Shown here: one piece after another, positions 49,585 to 58,663 of the stretch
Layout of the letters: each line of letters begins with the position of its first letter
Position numbering within the stretch: the first letter of the stretch is position 1
Assembly: GCA_965227645.1 (NCBI GenBank)
Contig: OZ245773.1
Span: forward strand, 3,100,001-3,164,000
Length of the DNA stretch: 64,000 nucleotides
Source: Flavimaribacter sp024343425
GTDB lineage: Bacteria; Pseudomonadota; Alphaproteobacteria; Rhizobiales; Rhizobiaceae
Direction of reading: 5' to 3'
The notes under the pieces: model-generated
Told to the model about the DNA's origin: nothing
Database searches by the model: none
The model's input: only the letters and a program-made list of their open reading frames with translations
Position numbers and translations under genes: made by a program

Positions 49585-50274
49585 TCAGTCGCGCGTCACG
49601 ATGCGAAATCCGTCCGCAGGATGAGACAGCCGGACATGGGTGACCGTCTGGCCTTCAAGCCAGGTTGTGCGCTCGATAATGAAAACCGGCTCCTGTGGAC
49701 CGAGATCCAGATGCTCTGTTTCTTCCAAACCCGCGGCGGCCGCGCGAAAGACATGCTCCGCGTTTGAATAGGGCACCGTCTGTAAAAGCCATTCGTTGGG
49801 GCTGACTGACTCGAAACTCTCATCTGCCGCCTGCGGCACGACGTCGAGACTGATCCACCGGTTTTCGAGCTGAAAGGGTTTGCCGTCCGCAAAATGCAGA
49901 CACAAGACGTGCAGCGCTTCGGTTTCGGCGGCCAGGCCAAGCTCCGCCTGTATGGCCTGCGGCGGCCTTTCGACCCCGCGGCTGACCAGCAGATAGCTGT
50001 AGCGCCTGCCGCTCTGCTCGATTTCGTCCCTGACAATCCGTATGCGGACATGCGCGTCGCGCGTCATGCGCTGGACAACACGTGTCCCGGCCTTGCGGCG
50101 ACGTTCAACGAAACCGTCCTCGGCGAGCGCTTGCATGGCGCGGTTCACCGTGACGCGGGTCGTGCCGTATTCGCCGGCAAGCTCCGCCTCCGGCGGCATC
50201 AGCATGCCCGGCTTCCATTCTCCGCTCTTTATGCGATCGAGCAGGACGCTGCGTATTTCCTTGTATGTCGGCAT
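49585..50274 (-). CDS. hutC: Histidine utilisation repressor (GntR family)
   Basis: A 229-residue GntR/HutC-type regulator. The N-terminal winged helix is at about 1-70 (MPTYKEIRSVLLDRIKSGEWKPG, then AGEYGTTRVTVNRAMQALAEDGFVERR), followed by a UTRA effector domain (about 90-228). HutC represses hut genes and is released by urocanate. It follows hutF with 3 bases between them, in one operon. The candidate operator is between hutF and hutI at 51682-51697. Confidence 0.92.
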   Translation of the reverse strand: MPTYKEIRSVLLDRIKSGEWKPGMLMPPEAELAGEYGTTRVTVNRAMQALAEDGFVERRRKAGTRVVQRMTRDAHVRIRIVRDEIEQSGRRYSYLLVSRGVERPPQAIQAELGLAAETEALHVLCLHFADGKPFQLENRWISLDVVPQAADESFESVSPNEWLLQTVPYSNAEHVFRAAAAGLEETEHLDLGPQEPVFIIERTTWLEGQTVTHVRLSHPADGFRIVTRD

Positions 50275-50277
50275 CGA

Positions 50278-51651
50278 TCAGAGCCTCTCCCGCAAGCTGT
50301 GCGCCGCCGACCTGAATACGTTTTCGACGGCCTCGCGCGCGATGTGGCGCCCTTCCCTCACCATATGACGGCCCGCCGACCAGACATCGCTCACGACATC
50401 GTCGTTTCCCGCAAAAAGCCAGCCATCGATCAGCTGATCTTCGCGAAGTCCCGCCAGGGTCGTGTTCTGCGTGTCGATTGCGACCAGATCGGCCAGCCGG
50501 CCAGTTTCGAGCGCGCCGGCGTTGCGCCGCAAGGCCTGCGCGCCGCCGGTAGCGACCGCCTTGAAGAGTGTCGTTCCCGTCGATTGCCCGCCAGCCACCA
50601 TGACATTGCGCATCCGGTGCTTCAGACGCTGGCTGTATTCGAGCTGGCGCAACTCCTCCGACAGCGAAATGCGGATATTGGAGTCCGAGCCGACGCCGAA
50701 ACGCCCTCCGGCGCCGAGGAAGGTTTCACCATTGAAAATACCGTCGCCGAGATTGCCTTCCGTGATTGGACACAGGCCTGCAACGGCCTTCGAAGCGGCA
50801 AGGCCCAAAGTTTCTTCCTCGGTCATCTGCGTCGCATGGATAAAACACCAGCGATCGTCGACCGCGCAATTGTCCAGCATCCAGGCGACCGGGCGCTGAC
50901 CCAGCCAGGCCTCGACGTCGCGCACTTCCTTTTCCTGTTCGGCGACGTGCATATGGATCGGCCCATCTGTGAATTCGTCAGCGACGAAGGTCAGCAGTTC
51001 CGGCGAGACGGCGCGCAAGGAATGCGGCGCGACCCCGATGGAGCAATCCGAAGGCAGAGCGCGCAACGCGCCTTTCGCTGCTTCGTAGAGGCGCAAGAAA
51101 CGCTCGCGGTCACATCCGAAGCGCAACTGTCCTCCGGCCAGAGGCGCTTCGCCCGCGCCGCCATAGGCGTAGAGCACCGGCAGGTGGGTGAGCCCGATGC
51201 CGGCCGTCCCGACAGCAGAAAATATGCGATCCGACAGTTCGCCGATATTCTCGTAGTCACGCCCGCCGGTCTGATGATGAACATAGTGAAACTCGCCAAC
51301 AGACGCATAACCCGCCTCCAGCATCTCGACATAGACCAGCGCGGCGATCGCCTCGATCTCGTCCGGCGTCAGAATATCGAGGAACCGGTACATGAGCGTG
51401 CGCCAGCTCCAGAAATCGTCATGGGCGGCGGACCGATATTCCGTCATCCCGGCCATGGCGCGTTGAAAAGCATGGCTGTGCAGGTTGCCTGGCGCAGGCA
51501 GCAGCAGGCGCGAGGACAGCACCTCGTCGCCCGGTTTCGCGGATGCGCCCGCTTCCACGGCCTCGATCAAACCATTGCTGTCGATGGCTATCCGGACATC
51601 GCGGACAATGCCTTCGGGAAGCAGCGCCAAGGGTGAAAAAAGGGTCGTCAT
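50278..51651 (-). CDS. hutF: Formimidoylglutamate deiminase
   Basis: A 457-residue amidohydrolase that deiminates N-formimino-L-glutamate to N-formylglutamate, the fourth step of the five-step histidine pathway. Metal-binding segments are GNLHSHAFQRAMAGMTE near residue 56 and later IHMHVAEQEKEV, FIHATQMTEEE and GVGSDSNIRISL. HutF with HutG (deformylase) replaces the single-step formiminoglutamase. The ATG at 51651 is used; a GTG three bases upstream is in frame. It is divergent from hutI. Confidence 0.94.
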   Translation of the reverse strand: MTTLFSPLALLPEGIVRDVRIAIDSNGLIEAVEAGASAKPGDEVLSSRLLLPAPGNLHSHAFQRAMAGMTEYRSAAHDDFWSWRTLMYRFLDILTPDEIEAIAALVYVEMLEAGYASVGEFHYVHHQTGGRDYENIGELSDRIFSAVGTAGIGLTHLPVLYAYGGAGEAPLAGGQLRFGCDRERFLRLYEAAKGALRALPSDCSIGVAPHSLRAVSPELLTFVADEFTDGPIHMHVAEQEKEVRDVEAWLGQRPVAWMLDNCAVDDRWCFIHATQMTEEETLGLAASKAVAGLCPITEGNLGDGIFNGETFLGAGGRFGVGSDSNIRISLSEELRQLEYSQRLKHRMRNVMVAGGQSTGTTLFKAVATGGAQALRRNAGALETGRLADLVAIDTQNTTLAGLREDQLIDGWLFAGNDDVVSDVWSAGRHMVREGRHIAREAVENVFRSAAHSLRERL

Positions 51652-51667
51652 CACGCATCCGTATTTG

Positions 51668-51698
51668 TTGACATAATCTTGTTATGAATATACATAAT
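51668..51698 (+). promoter_or_regulatory. hutI promoter with overlapping palindromic operator (candidate HutC site)
   Basis: TTGACA at 51668-51673 is followed after 17 bases by TACATA, a plausible -10. A 14-of-16 palindrome, TTATGAATATACATAA (51682-51697), overlaps the -10. It is the only palindrome noted in the 76-base hutF/hutI gap, so HutC binding here would control both directions. The link is by position and not by a known consensus. Confidence 0.5.
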
Positions 51699-51730
51699 AT
51701 TTCGAAAGAAGCAAACGGGAACCAGGCCTG

Positions 51731-52948
51731 ATGGATGACTTCGTCCTCAAGAATGCGCGCATCGCCACCATGGCCGACAACGGAGCGCCTTATGGTCTGA
51801 TTGACAATGGCGCCGTCGCAATAAGGGACGGACGCATCGCCTGGGTTGGCGCGTCGGACGCGATTCCAGCAGACTATGCCGGCTTTGAGACCGAAGAACT
51901 CCACGGGCGGCTCGTGACGCCTGCCCTCATCGACTGTCACACCCATATCGTCGCCGGCGGCAATCGCGCCAACGAATTCGAAATGCGGCTGAACGGGGCA
52001 AGCTACGAGGAAGTCGCGCGCGCCGGCGGCGGCATCGTATCGACCGTCAAGGCCACCCGCGCCGCGAGCGAAGACGAACTCCTTGCTGCCGCCCTGCCCC
52101 GCGTCGATCAGCTGATTGGCGAAGGCGTCTGCGTCATCGAGGTCAAGTCCGGATACGGTCTCGACCTCGAAACGGAGCTCCGGATGCTGCGCGTTGCGCG
52201 CAGGATCGCCGATGCCCGAGATATCCGCATACGCACCAGCTTTCTCGGAGCGCACGCAATCCCGCCTGAATACCGCGACCGGGCCGACGCCTATATCGAC
52301 GAGGCCTGCATTCCTGCCCTGAAACAGGCCGCCGACGAGGGTCTGGCGGACGCCGTCGACGGCTTCTGCGAATCCATCGCCTTCAGTCCTCAGCAGATCG
52401 CCCGCGTCTTTGACGCCGCCAGACGTCTCGGCCTGCCGGTCAAGCTTCACGCCGAGCAATTGACAGATCAAGGCGGCGCGAAACTCGCTGCAAGCTATGA
52501 CGCCTTGTCCGTCGATCACCTGGAATATGTGGGGGAGGACGGGGTAACAGCAATGAAAGATTCGGAAAGCGTCGCCGTCATGCTGCCCGGCGCCTTCTAC
52601 ACCTTGCGCGAGAGGCAATTGCCACCGATCGACCTTTTCCGCAAGCACGGCGTCCCCATGGCGGTCGCAACCGACTGCAATCCCGGCTCGTCCCCTCTGT
52701 CCTCCTTGCTGACGGCGATGAACATGGCGTGCACGCTCTTCCGCATGACCCCGGAAGAGGTTCTGGCCGGCGCGACGCGGATCGCCGCGCAAGCGCTCGG
52801 ACTTCCGGACGCCGGGATGATCAAGCCCGGCTTTCGGGCCGACTTGGCGGTCTGGAATGTCGAAAGCCCGGCGGAGCTGGCCTACCGCATCGCCTTCAAT
52901 CCGCTTCAACGCCGCATCATGGCGTCCAAATCGTCAAAGGAAACATGA
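51731..52948 (+). CDS. hutI: Imidazolonepropionase
   Basis: A 405-residue amidohydrolase that opens 4-imidazolone-5-propanoate to N-formiminoglutamate, step three. Metal and substrate motifs are CHTHIVAGGNRANEFEMR, the glycine-rich RAGGGIVSTVKATR, VKLHAEQLTDQGG, and ATDCNPGSSPLSS. Length is standard. GGGA precedes the ATG. hutH starts 4 bases after its stop. Confidence 0.95.
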   Translation: MDDFVLKNARIATMADNGAPYGLIDNGAVAIRDGRIAWVGASDAIPADYAGFETEELHGRLVTPALIDCHTHIVAGGNRANEFEMRLNGASYEEVARAGGGIVSTVKATRAASEDELLAAALPRVDQLIGEGVCVIEVKSGYGLDLETELRMLRVARRIADARDIRIRTSFLGAHAIPPEYRDRADAYIDEACIPALKQAADEGLADAVDGFCESIAFSPQQIARVFDAARRLGLPVKLHAEQLTDQGGAKLAASYDALSVDHLEYVGEDGVTAMKDSESVAVMLPGAFYTLRERQLPPIDLFRKHGVPMAVATDCNPGSSPLSSLLTAMNMACTLFRMTPEEVLAGATRIAAQALGLPDAGMIKPGFRADLAVWNVESPAELAYRIAFNPLQRRIMASKSSKET

Positions 52949-52952
52949 ACCC

Positions 52953-54494
52953 GTGAGCAGCCCGATCCTCACCCCCGGCGCAACGACCCTGCGTCAGCTC
53001 GAAACCATTTACTGGCAGGATCTGCCGGCGAGGATTGACCCCGCCTGCAAAACCGCCGTCGATCGCGCCGAACAGATTATTCTCAAGGCGGCCGCCGGCG
53101 ACCAGCCCGTCTACGGCGTCAACACCGGCTTCGGGAAACTGGCAAGCGTCAAGATCGCGGCGGAAGACCGGGTCAAGCTTCAGCGCAATCTCATTCTGTC
53201 CCATGCCTGCGGCGTCGGTCCGGCGACGCCGCCGCGCGTCGTCCGGCTGATGATGATCCTCAAGATGCTTTCTCTCAGCCGCGGCGCGTCGGGCGTGCGC
53301 TGGGGTCTGATCATGCTGATCGAGGGCATGCTTGAAAAGGGCGTCACACCGGTTATCCCGGCACAGGGATCGGTCGGCGCGTCCGGCGACCTGGCGCCGC
53401 TCGCCCACATGACATGCGTCATGATCGGCGAAGGCGAAGCCGAGTTCGAGGGCGCGGTCATGAATGGCGCCGAGGCGCTGCGCAAAGCCGGCCTCGAACC
53501 GCTCGTCCTGCAGGTCAAGGAGGGCGTGGCCTGCATCAACGGCACGCAATTCTCCACCGCCTATGCGCTTGCTGGCCTGTTCGAAGCCTGGCGTCACGCG
53601 GAGGCCTCCCTTGTCTCAAGCAGTCTGTCCACGGACGCCATCATGGGTTCGACCGCGCCGACCCGCCCGGAAATCCACGAGCTGCGCGGTCACCGGGGAC
53701 AGATCGAAACGGCTGCGGCGATCCGGCAACTGATGGAAGGCTCGGAAATCCGCGAAAGCCACCTCGAAAACGACAGCCGCGTTCAGGATCCCTACTGCAT
53801 CCGGTGCCAGCCGCAGGTCACAGGCGCCTGTATCGATCTGCTGCGGCAGGCCGGCCACACGCTGGAGATCGAAGCCAACGCCGTGACCGACAATCCGCTG
53901 ATCCTCGACGAAGACAGCATCGTCTCCGGCGGCAATTTTCATGCAGAACCCGTCGCTTTCGCCGCCGACCAGATCGCCATAGCGATCGCCGAGATTGGCG
54001 CCATATCGCAACGTCGTATTGCACTGATGGTCGATCCGGCGCTCAATTTCGAACTTCCGACTTTTCTCACGCCGCGGCCCGGCCTGAATTCGGGCTACAT
54101 GATCGCCGAAGTCACAACGGCGGCGCTGATGAGCGAAAACAAGCATCTCGCCAATCCCTGCAGCACCGATTCCACCCCCACGAGCGCGAACCAGGAAGAC
54201 CATGTCTCCATGGCCGCCCACGGCGCGCGGCGGCTGGAGCGGATGAACGAGAATCTCGCAAATATCATTGCGGTCGAGGTCCTCTGCGCCACGCAGGGTA
54301 TAGAGTTTCGGGCGCCGCTGAAGACCAGCCCCAAGTTGCAGAATGTGATTTCCCGCATTCGCAGCGATATCCCGGCCCTCGAAGACGATCGCTATATCGC
54401 AAATGATCTCAAAGACGCCGCAGAACTGATACGGTCGAGACGGCTGATCAGCGAAAGCGGATTGGAGCCGTTCATTCATCTGGGGGAAGCATGA
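52953..54494 (+). CDS. hutH: Histidine ammonia-lyase
   Basis: A 513-residue lyase that converts histidine to urocanate and ammonia, the first step. The autocatalytic MIO prosthetic group forms from Ala-Ser-Gly in GSVGASGDLAPLAHM (around residue 143). YGVNTGFGKLA and NPLILDEDSIVSGGNFHAEP are the other signature regions. The start is GTG 52953; the nearby ATG at 52945 reads only three codons before a stop. It overlaps hutG by the ATGA junction. Confidence 0.95.
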   Translation: MSSPILTPGATTLRQLETIYWQDLPARIDPACKTAVDRAEQIILKAAAGDQPVYGVNTGFGKLASVKIAAEDRVKLQRNLILSHACGVGPATPPRVVRLMMILKMLSLSRGASGVRWGLIMLIEGMLEKGVTPVIPAQGSVGASGDLAPLAHMTCVMIGEGEAEFEGAVMNGAEALRKAGLEPLVLQVKEGVACINGTQFSTAYALAGLFEAWRHAEASLVSSSLSTDAIMGSTAPTRPEIHELRGHRGQIETAAAIRQLMEGSEIRESHLENDSRVQDPYCIRCQPQVTGACIDLLRQAGHTLEIEANAVTDNPLILDEDSIVSGGNFHAEPVAFAADQIAIAIAEIGAISQRRIALMVDPALNFELPTFLTPRPGLNSGYMIAEVTTAALMSENKHLANPCSTDSTPTSANQEDHVSMAAHGARRLERMNENLANIIAVEVLCATQGIEFRAPLKTSPKLQNVISRIRSDIPALEDDRYIANDLKDAAELIRSRRLISESGLEPFIHLGEA

Positions 54495-55303
54495 TGGATC
54501 CTGTCGAAGTCGTCCGCGGAAGCGGGCCTATCGTTCTGGGTATGCCGCACACCGGCGTCGATGTGCCCGACGATATTCGCAATTCTCTGAACGCCACCGG
54601 CCGTCGGCTGACCGACACCGACTGGAACATCCACCAGCTTTATGAAGGCCTCCTTCACGGCGCGACAACCGTGCGCGCGACATTCCACCGCTACGTGATA
54701 GACGCCAATCGCGACCCGTCCGGCGAAAGCCTCTATCCGGGACAGAACACGACGGGGCTCTGCCCGACCACCGATTTCGACGGCAAACCTCTGTACCGCG
54801 AGGGAATGGAGCCCGACGAAGCGGAAGTGGAACGACGCCTTGACGCCTTTCATCGTCCTTATCACGACGCCCTGAAGGCGGAACTGGAGCGCGTTCACGC
54901 AAAACACGGCGTCGCAGTTCTCTACGATTGCCACTCGATCCGCTCGCATATTCCCTTCCTGTTCGAAGGCACGTTGCCCGATTTCAATATCGGAACGAAC
55001 AAGGCGACGACCTGCGATATCGAGATCGAGCGTCTCGTCGCCGCCTGCTGCAGCAGCGCCTATGGCTACACGTCGGTGGTCAACGGCCGTTTCAAGGGCG
55101 GCTGGACGACGCGCCACTACGGCAAGCCGGAAACCGGCGTCCATGCCATCCAGATGGAGCTTTCGCAGCGCTCGCACCTGAAGGCCGAAGCAGCGCCATA
55201 CGACCTGGACGAACGCAAGTCGTCCGCCCTGCGTCACCATCTCGGCGAGATCCTCCACGCTCTCGACACATGGGCGCGCGAGCGGACCACAGCATCCAAT
55301 TAA
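54491..55303 (+). CDS. hutG: N-formylglutamate deformylase
   Basis: A 270-residue enzyme that releases formate and glutamate from N-formylglutamate, the last step. Family motifs are LGMPHTGVDVPDDIRN, VIDANRDPSGESLYPGQN, and YDCHSIRSHIPFLFEG. Two adjacent ATGs (54491 and 54494) are possible; the second has the better spacing to GGGGGA. It lies between hutH and hutU, so hutI-hutH-hutG-hutU form one operon. Confidence 0.93.
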   Translation: MMDPVEVVRGSGPIVLGMPHTGVDVPDDIRNSLNATGRRLTDTDWNIHQLYEGLLHGATTVRATFHRYVIDANRDPSGESLYPGQNTTGLCPTTDFDGKPLYREGMEPDEAEVERRLDAFHRPYHDALKAELERVHAKHGVAVLYDCHSIRSHIPFLFEGTLPDFNIGTNKATTCDIEIERLVAACCSSAYGYTSVVNGRFKGGWTTRHYGKPETGVHAIQMELSQRSHLKAEAAPYDLDERKSSALRHHLGEILHALDTWARERTTASN

Positions 55304-55331
55304 AACGTCTGAAATCCACAGGTAACCGACC

Positions 55332-57005
55332 ATGAACAATTCCCGCCATAACCTGCGCGACATCTATCCGCCGACCGGACCGGAGCTGAAAGCCAAATCC
55401 TGGCTCACCGAAGCGCCGATGCGCATGCTGATGAACAATCTGCATCCGGATGTCGCCGAAAACCCGCACGAACTCACCGTCTATGGCGGCATCGGCCGCG
55501 CAGCGCGAAACTGGGAGGCCTTCGACCAGATCGTCGCCTCTCTCAAGACGCTGGAAAATGATGAGACCCTGCTTGTCCAGTCGGGAAAGCCGGTCGGCGT
55601 CTTCAAAACCCATGCGGACGCGCCGCGCGTGTTGATCGCCAACTCCAACATTGTGCCGCACTGGGCGAACTGGGACCATTTCCACGATCTCGATAAGAAG
55701 GGTCTGATGATGTACGGTCAGATGACGGCCGGCTCCTGGATCTATATCGGCAGCCAGGGCATCGTTCAGGGCACTTACGAAACCTTCGCCGAGGCTGGCC
55801 GCCAGCATTACAACGGCGATCTCAAGGGCAAGTGGATCCTGACCGGCGGCCTTGGCGGCATGGGCGGCGCGCAGCCGCTTGCCGCGACGATGGCCGGCGC
55901 CTCCATGCTCGCCGTCGAATGCAATCCTGACAGCATCGATTTCCGGCTGCGCACGCGCTATCTCGACGAGCGCGCAGAGACGCTGGACGAAGCGCTGGAG
56001 ATGATCGATCGCTGGACAAAGGCCGGCGAAGCCAAGTCCGTCGGCTTGCTCGGCAACGCCGCCGACGTATTTCCCGAACTCGTGCGTCGAGGCGTGAAGC
56101 CGGATATGGTCACCGACCAGACCTCCGCTCACGATCCGCTCAACGGCTATCTGCCGCAGGGCTGGACGCTCGCCGAGTGGCGCGAGAAACGCGAAAGCGA
56201 TCCGAAGGCGGTCGAAAAGGCGGCGCGCGCCTCGATGAAGGTGCATGTGGCCGCCATGGTCGATTTCTGGAACATGGGGATTCCTACGCTCGACTACGGC
56301 AACAATATTCGCCAGGTCGCCAGGGAAGAGGGTCTGGAAAACGCCTTTGCCTTCCCCGGTTTCGTGCCGGCCTATATCCGGCCGCTGTTCTGCCGCGGCG
56401 TCGGCCCGTTCCGCTGGGCGGCCCTGTCAGGAGATCCGGAGGATATTTATCGCACCGACGAGAAGGTCAAGGAGATCATTCCGGATGACCCGCACCTGCA
56501 CAACTGGCTGGACATGGCGCGTGAGCGGATTGCTTTCCAGGGCTTGCCCGCCCGCATCTGCTGGGTCGGCCTTGGCCAACGGCACCGCCTCGGCCTCGCC
56601 TTCAACGAAATGGTTCGAAACGGCGAGTTGAAGGCCCCTGTGGTCATCGGTCGCGACCATCTTGATTCCGGTTCGGTGGCCTCGCCCAATCGCGAGACCG
56701 AGGCAATGAAGGACGGCTCCGACGCCGTGTCCGACTGGCCGCTCCTGAATGCGCTCCTCAACTGCGCATCGGGCGCCACCTGGGTGAGCCTGCACCATGG
56801 CGGCGGCGTCGGCATGGGCTTTTCCCAGCACGCTGGCATGGTGATCTGTTGCGATGGTTCCGAGGCCGCCGATGCGCGCATCGGTCGGGTGCTCTGGAAC
56901 GACCCGGCCTCCGGCGTCATGCGGCATGCCGACGCCGGCTATGACATCGCCATCGACTGCGCGAAGGAAAACGGACTGCGTCTGCCGGGCATCCTCGGAA
57001 ACTGA
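55332..57005 (+). CDS. hutU: Urocanate hydratase
   Basis: A 557-residue NAD-dependent hydratase that turns urocanate into imidazolone propionate, step two. The motifs TGGLGGMGGAQPLAATMAGA and GLGQRHRLGLAFNEMVRNGE are typical, and the catalytic cysteine lies in RPLFCRGVGPFRWAALSG. HHGGGVGMGFSQHAGMVICC closes the signature. Length is standard. It ends the hut operon. Confidence 0.96.
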   Translation: MNNSRHNLRDIYPPTGPELKAKSWLTEAPMRMLMNNLHPDVAENPHELTVYGGIGRAARNWEAFDQIVASLKTLENDETLLVQSGKPVGVFKTHADAPRVLIANSNIVPHWANWDHFHDLDKKGLMMYGQMTAGSWIYIGSQGIVQGTYETFAEAGRQHYNGDLKGKWILTGGLGGMGGAQPLAATMAGASMLAVECNPDSIDFRLRTRYLDERAETLDEALEMIDRWTKAGEAKSVGLLGNAADVFPELVRRGVKPDMVTDQTSAHDPLNGYLPQGWTLAEWREKRESDPKAVEKAARASMKVHVAAMVDFWNMGIPTLDYGNNIRQVAREEGLENAFAFPGFVPAYIRPLFCRGVGPFRWAALSGDPEDIYRTDEKVKEIIPDDPHLHNWLDMARERIAFQGLPARICWVGLGQRHRLGLAFNEMVRNGELKAPVVIGRDHLDSGSVASPNRETEAMKDGSDAVSDWPLLNALLNCASGATWVSLHHGGGVGMGFSQHAGMVICCDGSEAADARIGRVLWNDPASGVMRHADAGYDIAIDCAKENGLRLPGILGN

Positions 57006-57190
57006 ACCTCACGCGCTCCTGCACCCTGACGCCAGACGACGAGCCGGCGTCAGGCAGCCCGGTCTGACGGCGTATTTTCTGAAGACTTTGAAGTTTCCAT
57101 TGAAAGACTTTTCGGGAAGCTGCTGGTACTTTTTCGCAAAAGCGAGATAGGATAGATTCAAACCGTTCTATTTCAGCGTCAGGAGAAAGT

Positions 57191-58663
57191 ATGAGCGTAC
57201 CCGTCCGCAAGCAGATCCGCTTCATCCTCAATGACCGGCCGATCAGTCTCGACGATATCGCTCCCAACTTCACGCTTCTCGATTTCCTTCGCATCGACCA
57301 GAGACTGACCGGCACGAAAGAAGGCTGCGCCGAGGGCGATTGCGGCGCCTGTACAGTGCTTGTGGGGCGGCTCGGCGTCAGCGGCCTTGTTTACGAAACC
57401 GTCAATGCCTGCATTCGTTTTGTCGGCTCGCTCGACGCCTGTCACGTCGTCACGATCGAGTATCTGGCCGCCGCCGACGGCGCGCTTCACCCGGTCCAGC
57501 AGGCGATGGTCGACCGGCATGGGTCCCAATGTGGATTCTGCACGCCCGGCATCGTCATGTCCCTCTACGATCTGTGGCTCGAAACGTCTGACGCGACGCC
57601 TGCGGCGGTGGAAAAGGCGCTGCAGGGCAATCTTTGCCGCTGCACCGGGTACGAGACCATCATTGAGGCGGCCAAGGCGGCGAGCGCTGTCGCCAGCGAC
57701 GACGATCGCCTCGTCGCCGGCAGGGCGGCCATGGAAGCCCGTCTGAGTGAATTGCGCGACGGCGCCCGCGTCGAGATCGAGAGCGCCGGCGGCGTGATCT
57801 TCGTCCCCGCGTCCCTGGACGACCTCGCCGACATTCTGGAAGCTCATCCCGAGGCGACAATCGTCGCCGGCTCCACCGATGTCGGGCTATGGGTCACCAA
57901 GCAGTTCCGCTCGATCACGCCGGTGATCTTCATCAACAATCTCGTCGAACTGAAGCAAATCACCGAGACGAGCGAAGGTCTGACGCTCGGCGCCGGCGTC
58001 ACCTATAGCGACGCCTTCGAGGCGATCGTCGAGCGCTATCCGGCCATGCGCGGCTTCTGGGAACGCATCGGCGGTGAGCAGGTGCGCAATATGGGCACCG
58101 TCGGCGGCAATATCGCCAATGGATCTCCGATTGGCGACACCCCGCCGCCGCTCATTGCGTTGTCGGCGCAGGTGACCCTGCGCAAGGGCGCAAGCGAGCG
58201 CACATTGCCGGTTGAGGACTTCTTCATCGACTACGGGAAGCAGGACCGCCAGCCCGGAGAATTTGTTTCGGCGGTCCATATTCCGGCGCTGGACGCATCG
58301 CGCATTTTCGCCGCCTACAAGATCTCCAAGCGGCGAGACGAGGATATCTCGGCTGTCTGCGGCGCCTTCAACGTCAAGATCGAGTCTGGCCGCGTCGTCG
58401 ATGTCCGCATCGCCTTCGGCGGCATGGCCGCAACACCGAAACGGGCGTCCGCCGTCGAAGCGGCGCTCAAGGACCAGCCCTGGAACGAAGCCACGATCGA
58501 CGCCGCCATGGGAATGTTCGAAAAAGACTTCCAGCCGCTGACAGACTGGCGTGCGACTGCGGACTACAGGCTTCTGGTTGCGAAGAACCTGCTCAAGCGG
58601 TTCTTCCTGGAGACGGAAGGCAATTCGGTCGTCATCGAACGATACGAAACGGCGGGAGCATGA
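57191..58663 (+). CDS. xdhA: Xanthine dehydrogenase small subunit (FeS and FAD)
   Basis: A 490-residue subunit. The first [2Fe-2S] cluster uses the cysteines in KEGCAEGDCGACTVLVG and NAC, and the second those in GSQCGFCTPGIVMSL and LCRCTGYETI. The FAD domain spans about 200-370 (IVAGSTDVGLW, GNIANGSPIGDTPPPL) and the CO_deh flavoprotein C-terminal domain about 375-480. It transfers electrons from the molybdenum subunit to NAD. AGGAGAAA precedes the ATG. The 185-base upstream gap has no recognisable operator. xdhB overlaps its stop (ATGA). Confidence 0.95.
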   Translation: MSVPVRKQIRFILNDRPISLDDIAPNFTLLDFLRIDQRLTGTKEGCAEGDCGACTVLVGRLGVSGLVYETVNACIRFVGSLDACHVVTIEYLAAADGALHPVQQAMVDRHGSQCGFCTPGIVMSLYDLWLETSDATPAAVEKALQGNLCRCTGYETIIEAAKAASAVASDDDRLVAGRAAMEARLSELRDGARVEIESAGGVIFVPASLDDLADILEAHPEATIVAGSTDVGLWVTKQFRSITPVIFINNLVELKQITETSEGLTLGAGVTYSDAFEAIVERYPAMRGFWERIGGEQVRNMGTVGGNIANGSPIGDTPPPLIALSAQVTLRKGASERTLPVEDFFIDYGKQDRQPGEFVSAVHIPALDASRIFAAYKISKRRDEDISAVCGAFNVKIESGRVVDVRIAFGGMAATPKRASAVEAALKDQPWNEATIDAAMGMFEKDFQPLTDWRATADYRLLVAKNLLKRFFLETEGNSVVIERYETAGA